NCBI GenBank assembly: GCA_003165115.1
Contig: PLSJ01000312.1
Span: 1-6,769, forward strand
Length of the DNA stretch: 6,769 bases
Source: Syntrophaceae bacterium
Lineage (GTDB): Bacteria > Desulfobacterota > Syntrophorhabdia > Syntrophorhabdales > WCHB1-27
Reading direction: 5' to 3'
Shown here piece after piece: positions 1 to 5,249 of the stretch. A program made the position numbers and the translations under genes. The number at the start of each line of letters is the position of its first letter. Position 1 is the first letter of the stretch. The notes beneath the pieces were generated by a model. The model was not told the DNA's origin and searched no databases. It saw only the letters and a program-made list of their open reading frames with translations.

Positions 1-24
1 AAAAAAGTTAGCGGGAACTAGTGG
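1..24. repeat. Left copy of terminal inverted repeat (23 bp)
   Basis: Bases 2-24 are the exact reverse complement of the last 23 bases of the window. The repeat starts with an A-run and contains GTTAGCGGGAACTAGTGG. Identity stops after base 24. The repeat forms the end of the lipoprotein reading frame on the minus strand. It contains a small internal dyad (AGTT, six bases, AACT). It could be the edge of an insertion sequence lying outside the window, or the end of a larger element. No transposase is visible inside. Confidence 0.85.
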
Positions 25-621
25 AGTATCGAGAATTCCCGGCATAAGCTCCTGTAAGGTGAGTGTAAGGTTCTTCCGGAGAGAGGCCGCGACGACCTCA
101 CCCGAGCGGTCGAGACCCTCGTCCTGGCTGCTCGCGCTCGCCGTGAGTGTTTTTTTGAGGCGGCCGTCCTTCCAGACCTCGACAGCCAGCGCGATATCCG
201 TGTTTGTGGTGAGCACTATGACGTCGCTATCCTGATTGGAGGAAAGGCTCCGGACCCTCACCAGGACGCCCCTGTCGACCGAAGCGGGAAGGGCGGGTAT
301 ATTCCTGACCGTGTAGCCCGCCGCGCCAAGCTGCTGTTCGACGGCGTTCATTATCCACAGGCGGGGGTCGTCCTCCGTCACGATTTGTATCGTTGTGGTC
401 CCTCTTACGGTCCCCAGAAGGAGACGCCCACCGGGCAGCCCCGGCAGGGGCTTTTCGAATACGGGGGTCGCAAGGCCTACGTCTCCCGCGTTGCCTGCGC
501 CGGGCGCAACCTGCCCGTACGTGAGGTCGACCTTCTTTTCGAGGGAAGCGCACGCGGGGATGAGCGCCACACAGAGAATGGCGACGAAAAGAGAGTATGG
601 TCGGCCGGCGACTGTAGTCAC
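1..621 (-). CDS. YajG-like outer-membrane lipoprotein, 3' end missing or disrupted
   Basis: An open frame of 207 codons starts at GTG 621 and reaches base 1 without a stop, so it is partial. The first 24 residues form a lipoprotein signal: a short N-region with Arg7, a hydrophobic stretch SLFVAILCVALI, and a lipobox IPAC with Cys24 as the lipidated residue. Ala at +2 suggests sorting to the outer membrane. The rest resembles the YajG-type lipoprotein fold: a helix like IMNAVEQQLGAAGYTV, then strands including TNTDIALAVEVWKDG, then a C-terminal helix ending near ELMPGI. The family has no settled function. Residues 200-207 (PLVPANFF) are encoded by the terminal repeat, so the native C-terminus appears to have been replaced. 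An in-frame ATG at 705 and GTG at 723 are alternative starts, but they would put about 28 or more residues before the signal and lack a Shine-Dalgarno sequence. Placement in YajG is from recalled pattern, not a search. Confidence 0.7.
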   Translation of the reverse strand, partial: MTTVAGRPYSLFVAILCVALIPACASLEKKVDLTYGQVAPGAGNAGDVGLATPVFEKPLPGLPGGRLLLGTVRGTTTIQIVTEDDPRLWIMNAVEQQLGAAGYTVRNIPALPASVDRGVLVRVRSLSSNQDSDVIVLTTNTDIALAVEVWKDGRLKKTLTASASSQDEGLDRSGEVVAASLRKNLTLTLQELMPGILDTPLVPANFF

Positions 622-627
622 ATAACG

Positions 628-656
628 TATGTAATCCGCTTTACCGGTGAAATCAA
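628..656 (-). promoter_or_regulatory. Possible sigma-70-type promoter for the lipoprotein
   Basis: On the minus strand TTGATT (656-651) is followed after 17 bases by TACATA (633-628). Transcription would begin at about 623-619, essentially at the GTG start, so the message could be leaderless. This fits the absence of a Shine-Dalgarno sequence there. Both hexamers are imperfect, so the call is weak. Confidence 0.3.
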
Positions 657-676
657 CCTTCCGCCCTGCCCGAATT

Positions 677-781
677 TCATTTGTCGGGCTTGGAGGGTAA
701 AACATGCGCCGGGATTCGGGCACGTGACTCAAGACTCATGCCCGCGAGGCCGCCCCCTATGACGATTACCGTGTGTTTCCT
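677..781 (-). pseudogene. Remnant of a FAD/NAD-dependent oxidoreductase N-terminus
   Basis: A minus-strand frame of 34 codons reads KHTVIVIGGGLAGMS near its start, then LESRARIPAHV and a stop (TGA 679-677). The hydrophobic strand followed by GGGLAG is the dinucleotide-binding Rossmann motif that opens many flavoprotein oxidoreductases (amine oxidase or phytoene-desaturase type). A good GGAGGT (793-788) lies six bases ahead of an AGG codon (781-779), exactly where ATG should be, so one T-to-G change could have removed the start. The similarity ends after GMS, and normal members run to several hundred residues, so the body of the gene is gone. A stem CGGGCA/TGCCCG (717-722 with 739-744) and a doubled GAGTC lie at the point where similarity stops. 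It sits 36 bases after the permease stop and may once have been the next gene of the operon. A chance match cannot be excluded, but motif, spacing and frame agree. Confidence 0.5.
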
Positions 782-817
782 GGATACACCTCCATGTGCG
801 GGAGAGAAAAGAGGGCC

Positions 818-2086
818 TCACGCGGATGGTTTTGGGTGGGGGGTAACGGTGCTTTCGCCGAGGGACGGCACAGCGGCGCCATCGTCCGTTATCCTCTGGA
901 GAAGCGGCACGATGAGCGTCGCCCCCACGATGACCATGATCTTCCCGTAAAAGATGGAGACGACCACGGCCAGCGGATCGAAGTGGCGCAGAGCGAGCAC
1001 GAGCGTAACCGCCGCGTTGGTCGTGCCGATCTCGAAGCATGCCGCCTTCCGTTGGCTCACGTTGAACCCGAGGTGCTTCGGGATGAACCAGCCGATTGCA
1101 TAACCCAGCACCACGAAGAGGGTCACCCCCACGGCGAGATAGGGAAGGATGTAGTACTGCCTTATCAGGGTGGCCGCGCCCTTAGACATGGTGCCCATCA
1201 TGATGAATCCCAGGGCTATCACCGCCATCGGAGCGAGAGCCGGCTTGATGCGATTGATCGGGCGGTGGAATATCGACCCGAGCACGGACCCCAGCGTGAC
1301 GGGCAAAACGACGATCTTCAGAAGGTCGATCACGACCGCCCCGACTTCCATGTGGGCCATGCTGCCGACGAGCAGCAGCGTGATAAAGGGGAGCACGAAG
1401 GGCGTGAGGAGCGTGTTGAGGCCGGTGACGGTGACCGACATGGCCAGGTCCCCTCCGGCTATCATCGTGAGCGCGTTCGACGTCGTGCCCGTGGGCCCCG
1501 CCCCGACGATGATCATGCCTATGGCGAGGTTCCTCGCGGTGGTGGCGTCGGGGATGAGCTTGATGAAGATGAGATAGGCGACGACGTAGGCGGCGAGCGG
1601 CAGACACACCCACCGTATGAGCACGGTGAGGCCGATCACCCTGGGGTTCTTCGCGATCCGCTTCCAGTCGGGGCCGTCGATGGCCAGACCCATGACAAAG
1701 AGCGAGATCATCAGGAAGTAGGCGTTCCCCTTGGCGATGAAGCTCTTCTCTATCGTGGGATAGAAGAGGTAGCCGAAGAGCACCGCCAGGGTGAGAAGAA
1801 GGGACGAATACCCCGCGATAAAGGCGCAGACCTTTATCCATGAGGCGGGCGCTCCCGCGGGGGCCTTTTTGCTTCTCATAAAGGCCTGGTAAGCGAAAAA
1901 AATGCCGCCGAGCCAGAATACGATGGTGAGGGCGCTGACGTGGGGCATTGCCACCAGTGACATGCCCACGAACCGCGAGACGAGGAATGCGACTAAAAAC
2001 CCAAAGATAACGAAGATATTGGAGATGTATTTCATCCGTTTCCCCACGGATGAGCCGTGACCGCGAACGTCCGTAAGACCTTCCAT
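818..2086 (-). CDS. Bile acid:sodium symporter (BASS) family permease with N-terminal extension
   Basis: This is a 422-residue, strongly hydrophobic inner-membrane protein. Residues about 85-398 match the BASS core: GYLFYP near 105, a first conserved stretch with FVMGLAIDGPDWKRIAKNPR (131-149), then GAGPTGTTSNALTMIAGGD (195-213), MSVTVTGLNTLLTPFVLP (216-233), and FEIGTTNAAVTLVLA (351-365), the Asn-containing crossover motif. Family members couple Na+ entry to uptake of organic anions such as bile acids, pantothenate or keto acids. The context suggests an aromatic or related carboxylate here. Two extra membrane segments (about 20-40 and 50-70) precede the core, so the protein is about 100 residues longer than typical members. 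ATG 2086 was chosen because GGGGGGGAG (2099-2091) lies four bases upstream. Starts at 2035 (405 aa) or 2203 (461 aa) are possible but less well supported. It follows the ligase after a 159-base gap that contains hairpins. Confidence 0.85.
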   Translation of the reverse strand: MEGLTDVRGHGSSVGKRMKYISNIFVIFGFLVAFLVSRFVGMSLVAMPHVSALTIVFWLGGIFFAYQAFMRSKKAPAGAPASWIKVCAFIAGYSSLLLTLAVLFGYLFYPTIEKSFIAKGNAYFLMISLFVMGLAIDGPDWKRIAKNPRVIGLTVLIRWVCLPLAAYVVAYLIFIKLIPDATTARNLAIGMIIVGAGPTGTTSNALTMIAGGDLAMSVTVTGLNTLLTPFVLPFITLLLVGSMAHMEVGAVVIDLLKIVVLPVTLGSVLGSIFHRPINRIKPALAPMAVIALGFIMMGTMSKGAATLIRQYYILPYLAVGVTLFVVLGYAIGWFIPKHLGFNVSQRKAACFEIGTTNAAVTLVLALRHFDPLAVVVSIFYGKIMVIVGATLIVPLLQRITDDGAAVPSLGESTVTPHPKPSA

Positions 2087-2119
2087 AAGGCTCCCCCCCT
2101 GCCTTTTTGAAAACGTCCT

Positions 2120-2149
2120 CCCGCGGCCGTCCGCGTGGACGGCCGCGGG
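2120..2149. other. Perfect 13-bp hairpin upstream of the permease
   Basis: CCCGCGGCCGTCC (2120-2132) and its exact reverse complement (2137-2149) enclose a four-base loop (GCGT). The stem is almost entirely GC. It lies 33 bases upstream of the permease start, just before its G-rich ribosome-binding site. No T-run follows on either strand, so it is not a classical intrinsic terminator. It could pause polymerase, protect an mRNA end after processing, or limit permease expression. Confidence 0.75.
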
Positions 2150-2172
2150 TAACGACATGTCCGGCCCACCTG

Positions 2173-2216
2173 GGGGGACCCGTTGTCGTGTGAGTTCCCA
2201 CACTCACGGGTCCCCC
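2173..2216. other. Long stem-loop after the ligase gene
   Basis: GGGGGACCCG (2173-2182) pairs perfectly with CGGGTCCCCC (2207-2216). Inside the loop GTGTG (2188-2192) can pair with CACAC (2199-2203), making a two-part hairpin. It starts 29 bases after the ligase stop. There is no U-tract, so it is more likely a processing, stability or partial-termination structure than a Rho-independent terminator. Together with the hairpin at 2120-2149 it fills most of the ligase-permease gap. Confidence 0.7.
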
Positions 2217-2245
2217 GCGGATAAGCCTATGGCGTACCGCGCTGT

Positions 2246-3568
2246 CTACTTCTTCCTCAGGTCCATGATGCGCTTATACTTCGTGCGCGTCTCCGTTCCG
2301 ACGAGGGCCTTCACGCCGCCCTTCGGCAGCGCCTCGACCTCGCTCCGCAGGCCCAGGGCCCCGTGGAGGTCTTTCGTAAGCTCTTCGCACCATTTCGCGC
2401 GGTCGCCGTCTTCTCCCAGGAATTCGACGAGCACCTTGACCAGCTCGCGGTGCCCTTCATTCCACACCTTGATCAGGTACTCGCCCCCGAACACGCCGAA
2501 TTTCTTGATGGACGGCTCGAAATCGGTCGGGTATATGGCGACGCCCTTCACCTTTATCATGTCATCGACGCGGCCGTGGACCGCCGTCATGCGATTGAGC
2601 GTCCTGCCGCAGGCGCAACGCTCCTTCATGAGGGCCGTGATGTCTCCGATCCGGTACCGTATGAGCGGCGCCGCCTCCTTGAGCAGGGTGGTCACGACGA
2701 GTTCCCCTTCCTCGCCGTCGGGAACGGGTATTCCCGTCTTGTAATCGATCACCTCGAATATATAGGCATCTTCGTTCAGGTGGAGCCCCTTCTGCTCCGG
2801 GCACTCCCAGGTGGGCGCGCCCGTCTCGACGCTGCCCCAGTTGTTGTAGGCCTTGCAGCCCCACGTGTCCTCTATCTCGGCGCGCATCTTTTCCGTCAGC
2901 GGCTCCGCCGTGTGGAAGGAGACGCGGATATTGAAGTGCTTGCGCGGGTCGAGCCCCATCTCTCTTGCCACTTCGGCCAGATGGAGCATGTACGACCCCG
3001 TACAGCCGATGACCGTCGTGCCCCAGTCGTGGGCTATCTGCAACTGCCGCTCCGAAGGGGTCACGGCGCCGCTGCCCGTGGGCACGGCCAACGAGCCGAG
3101 CTTCATCACGCCCTCGGTCGAGGTGAACCCCACGATAAAGAGCGTGTAGGCAAAGGATATCTGGACGATGTCCGTCGGCCCCACGCCCTGTACGCGCAGA
3201 CGCCTCGCCCAGAGGTCTCCTATGTTCTCCCAGTCGTTCCGCGTGTGGAAGATCGCCTTTGGCTTCCCCGTGCTGCCCGTGGAGGACTGCACCCTGATGG
3301 CGTGAAAATCACCCTGGTAATCGCCGAAGGGCGGGAACAGCCTGATGCTCTCCGCGATGTCCTGCTTCGTGGTAAAGGGCACCTTGCCGATGTCCCCCAG
3401 GCCCTTCACGTCGTCCGGTGAAAAGCCCTCTTTCTTCCATAGCCTCCGGTAAAAAGGTATCTTTTCCTCCGCCCTTTTCAAGAGGCCCTTCAGCCGCTCC
3501 TCCTGCACCGCCAGAAGCTCGTCGCGGCTTATCGTCTCCCACTTCGGATCTATCGGACTGCCTTGCAT
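2246..3568 (-). CDS. Phenylacetate-CoA ligase (PaaK) family acyl/aryl-CoA ligase
   Basis: The 440-residue protein has the usual PaaK-family length. It would activate a carboxylic acid with ATP to an acyl-adenylate and then to the CoA thioester, in the cytoplasm. Visible adenylate-forming motifs are SSTGSTGKPK (95-104, phosphate loop), YNNWGSVETG (241-250, aromatic plus Glu motif), GLHLNED (261-267), RYRIGDIT (304-311), and GRVDDMIKVKG (332-342), the hinge region leading to the C-terminal domain. Lys430 or Lys432 near the end (TRTKYKR) are candidates for the adenylation lysine. Cys256, His263, Cys318 and Cys320 (CPEQ, GLH and CAC motifs) could form a metal site, which is an inference. The ATG at 3568 is fixed by AGGAGG six bases upstream. 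It lies directly between a carboxylase/decarboxylase and a permease, so the substrate is probably an aromatic acid (benzoate-, hydroxybenzoate- or phthalate-like) rather than necessarily phenylacetate. Confidence 0.88.
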   Translation of the reverse strand: MQGSPIDPKWETISRDELLAVQEERLKGLLKRAEEKIPFYRRLWKKEGFSPDDVKGLGDIGKVPFTTKQDIAESIRLFPPFGDYQGDFHAIRVQSSTGSTGKPKAIFHTRNDWENIGDLWARRLRVQGVGPTDIVQISFAYTLFIVGFTSTEGVMKLGSLAVPTGSGAVTPSERQLQIAHDWGTTVIGCTGSYMLHLAEVAREMGLDPRKHFNIRVSFHTAEPLTEKMRAEIEDTWGCKAYNNWGSVETGAPTWECPEQKGLHLNEDAYIFEVIDYKTGIPVPDGEEGELVVTTLLKEAAPLIRYRIGDITALMKERCACGRTLNRMTAVHGRVDDMIKVKGVAIYPTDFEPSIKKFGVFGGEYLIKVWNEGHRELVKVLVEFLGEDGDRAKWCEELTKDLHGALGLRSEVEALPKGGVKALVGTETRTKYKRIMDLRKK

Positions 3569-3574
3569 GGTGGG

Positions 3575-3581
3575 CCTCCTA
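3575..3581 (-). promoter_or_regulatory. Ribosome-binding site of the ligase overlapping the decarboxylase stop
   Basis: On the minus strand the bases read TAGGAGG. TAG (3581-3579) ends the decarboxylase, and its AG also begins the AGGAGG Shine-Dalgarno for the ligase, six bases before its ATG. This overlap implies translational coupling and a single transcript for the two genes, and it fixes the ligase start. Confidence 0.85.
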
Positions 3582-5024
3582 TTTGGTGTACTCTTCCCAC
3601 TTCGAGCGAACGAGGTTCAGGGTTTCCAGGTCGGGCAGCACGCGGTCGGGAGTGGCGCGCCGCATCTCGTCCTCCATCTTCCTCGTCGCGTCGATGCCGA
3701 TCTTCGAGCACCATGCAAACTCGGTAAAGCCCTGCGCGTGGCCCAGGTCCTTCGCCTCGTACCTCTTCCTGGCAGCCGGGCTGAGAGGATAGACGCCCTG
3801 TCCGGGGAAGACGATCACGTCGAGCTCGGGGTCGACACGGGTCGCCTCCGCAAAAAAGACCTCGTCGGCGTTGAAGATATCGATGTCCTCGTCCACCACG
3901 GTCACCCAGTTGACGCTCGAACAACCGTAGCCTGCCGAGAGAGTTGCGTATATCGCCTGTTTTGCCCACCCCGGATAGCGCTTCTGGATCTGGACGACCG
4001 CCTTGTAACCTCTTCCCTGGATCGGGAGCAGGCAGTCCCTGAAGCCTATGACGCTCTTGCGCAGCACATTGTAGAGATTGCTTTGTATGGGCAGGTAGCG
4101 GAAGACCTCTCCCTCTCCATACTGATGGCCCATGGAGCCCGTCACGTAAAGGGGGTCCTTCCTGTGGGTGACGCAGGTGACGTGGAACGTGGGAGTGACC
4201 ATCGATTCTTCATAATAACCCATCCACTCGCCGTACGGCCCTTCCTGCAGGGGCTCGTCATGGTAGAGGCGTCCCTCGATCACGATCTCCGCCTCGGCGG
4301 GCACGTCGACGTCGATGCTCTCGCACCGCACGACCTTGTCGGGTTGGCCTGCCAGCGCCCCGGACAGGTCGTACTCGTCGTCCGTGACGGCGCCCATCTT
4401 CGTGGTGGATGCGCAATACTGGCTGGGCGACATGCCGATCACGACGGCCACTTCCAGGTAGCGCTCGCCCCTTGCGCGGGCGCGGGCAAGATGGATGCCG
4501 ATGTCCTGCATGGAGAGTGCCATGATCCCGGTCGTGTTCTTGTTGACCACATGCACCCGGTACATGCCCATGTTCCTCCCCAGTTGCTGGTCCTTGCTGA
4601 TCGTCCCGTTGAGCGTGATGTAGGGCCCGCCGTCAAAGGGCGCCCATTTGATGATAGGGAACTTCATCAGGTCTATCTCATCGCCCTTGAGTATCACTTC
4701 CTTGCAGGGTCCCGTGCCCACCATCACCGGTTTCAGCCACTTTTCCCTGTGCCTCAAAGTTTTCGCGTAGTAGTCCCTGATCATTCTCGGCGTCGCGTCT
4801 TCCGGGAGACCCAGGGCGAGGACCATCCGGGAGAATTCGCCGAAGAGGTTGGCGACCATGGGGATCCGCGACCCATCCACACTCTTGAACCAGACGGCAG
4901 GCCCCCGACGCTCGTTCAGCTCCCAGACGATGGCAGCCGCTTCCTGCCCGTTGACAGGCCGGTTCACCCTGAGGATCTGCCCTTTGCTGTCGAGAAGCTC
5001 AATAAAGTTTCTGATCGATGCCAT
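3579..5024 (-). CDS. UbiD-family prenylated-FMN-dependent decarboxylase/carboxylase
   Basis: From ATG 5024 the protein has 481 residues, a normal UbiD length. UbiD enzymes reversibly decarboxylate aromatic or alpha,beta-unsaturated acids using prenylated FMN. The key residues are present with family spacing. The segment GRNMGMYRVHV gives Asn151 (metal ligand) and Arg156 (catalytic) five residues apart. His178 and Glu217 (DDEYDLSG) fit the remaining metal ligands. EGPYGE supplies Glu261 and Glu266, and Glu217 precedes Glu261 by 44 residues, as I recall for Fdc1 and E. coli UbiD. The enzyme therefore looks active. It needs a UbiX-type flavin prenyltransferase, which is not in the window. AAGGAGG (5041-5035) lies 10 bases ahead of ATG 5024, so the longer frame from 5081 is not the likely start and would begin around the predicted transcription start. 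It is first in the minus-strand operon behind a sigma-54 promoter. The substrate is undetermined: hydroxybenzoate, phenylphosphate-type carboxylation and phthaloyl-CoA decarboxylation are all possible. Confidence 0.9.
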   Translation of the reverse strand: MASIRNFIELLDSKGQILRVNRPVNGQEAAAIVWELNERRGPAVWFKSVDGSRIPMVANLFGEFSRMVLALGLPEDATPRMIRDYYAKTLRHREKWLKPVMVGTGPCKEVILKGDEIDLMKFPIIKWAPFDGGPYITLNGTISKDQQLGRNMGMYRVHVVNKNTTGIMALSMQDIGIHLARARARGERYLEVAVVIGMSPSQYCASTTKMGAVTDDEYDLSGALAGQPDKVVRCESIDVDVPAEAEIVIEGRLYHDEPLQEGPYGEWMGYYEESMVTPTFHVTCVTHRKDPLYVTGSMGHQYGEGEVFRYLPIQSNLYNVLRKSVIGFRDCLLPIQGRGYKAVVQIQKRYPGWAKQAIYATLSAGYGCSSVNWVTVVDEDIDIFNADEVFFAEATRVDPELDVIVFPGQGVYPLSPAARKRYEAKDLGHAQGFTEFAWCSKIGIDATRKMEDEMRRATPDRVLPDLETLNLVRSKWEEYTK

Positions 5025-5051
5025 AAAATAATGACCTCCTTGAAGAAATTG

Positions 5052-5074
5052 AGAGACACGTCTGTACGGTCTCT
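5052..5074 (-). promoter_or_regulatory. Dyad / 5' leader stem-loop of the catabolic operon
   Basis: AGAGAC (5052-5057) and GTCTCT (5069-5074) are inverted. With one bulged base (A5058) the pairing continues as CGT (5059-5061) with ACG (5066-5068) around a CTGT loop, giving nine base pairs. The predicted sigma-54 start lies near 5077, so the element would be the first structure of the mRNA, about 10 bases before the ribosome-binding site. It may stabilise the 5' end, or act as DNA as an operator. The half-site recurs at 5166-5174. Confidence 0.55.
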
Positions 5075-5087
5075 GGTACATTCCATG

Positions 5088-5103
5088 AGCAAATGGCGTG
5101 CCA
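5088..5103 (-). promoter_or_regulatory. Sigma-54 (RpoN) promoter of the decarboxylase operon
   Basis: The minus strand reads TGGCACGCCATTTGCT, which fits the sigma-54 consensus TGGCACR-N4-TTGCW at every defined position. The -24 element is at 5103-5098 and the -12 element at 5092-5088. Transcription should start near 5077, leaving a leader of about 53 bases before the decarboxylase ATG. A sigma-54 activator with an intact GAFTGA loop is encoded divergently next to it, which supports the call. Confidence 0.9.
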
Positions 5104-5165
5104 GCCGTTTTTTGGGCGCCGGACTCAATGTTTTCGCAGAATGGCGCTTGTTTATGTCGCGTGCC

Positions 5166-5174
5166 CGTGTCTCT
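5166..5174 (+). promoter_or_regulatory. Inverted copy of the AGAGACACG half-site (candidate activator site)
   Basis: CGTGTCTCT here is the exact reverse complement of AGAGACACG at 5052-5060. It lies about 90 bases upstream of the predicted sigma-54 start, in the usual range for an enhancer, and six bases before the -35 of the activator's own promoter. It could allow activation of the operon and autoregulation. With only nine matching bases and a spacing of 105 bases, binding is a hypothesis. Confidence 0.3.
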
Positions 5175-5179
5175 TCAGG

Positions 5180-5209
5180 TTGACATTATTGGCGGATGAA
5201 GCATAGAAT
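5180..5209 (+). promoter_or_regulatory. Sigma-70-type promoter of the activator gene
   Basis: A perfect -35 TTGACA (5180-5185) is followed after 18 bases by TAGAAT (5204-5209), a five-of-six match to the -10 consensus. Transcription would begin near 5216, giving a leader of about 34 bases before the ATG at 5250. The activator would therefore be made by the housekeeping sigma factor, independently of the operon it controls. Confidence 0.7.
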
Positions 5210-5249
5210 CTCCTGACGGGGACTCGGATGTAAGGGGGATGTATACCAT

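Noticed and set aside
1..24. Terminal repeat read outward as an intrinsic terminator (AGTT/AACT stem followed by Ts)
   Set aside because: The stem is only four weak base pairs, too unstable for termination. Being present at both ends in inverted orientation, it is better explained as a repeat.
668..689. GCCCGA/TCGGGC hairpin upstream of the lipoprotein as a terminator
   Set aside because: The six-pair stem has a ten-base loop and no T-run on either side, so there is no basis for a terminator call.
773..1843. Long open frame on the plus strand (356 codons)
   Set aside because: It lies antisense to the permease, is extremely rich in His, Arg, Asp and Glu, has no domain pattern, and is the usual mirror frame of a GC-rich gene.
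2363..3421. Open plus-strand frame of 352 codons opposite the ligase
   Set aside because: The composition and lack of motifs fit a mirror frame. The ligase strand has all adenylate-forming motifs and a perfect Shine-Dalgarno.
3567..5183. Open plus-strand frame of 538 codons
   Set aside because: It is antisense to the UbiD gene, whose motifs and ribosome-binding site are unambiguous. The antisense product shows no recognisable motif.
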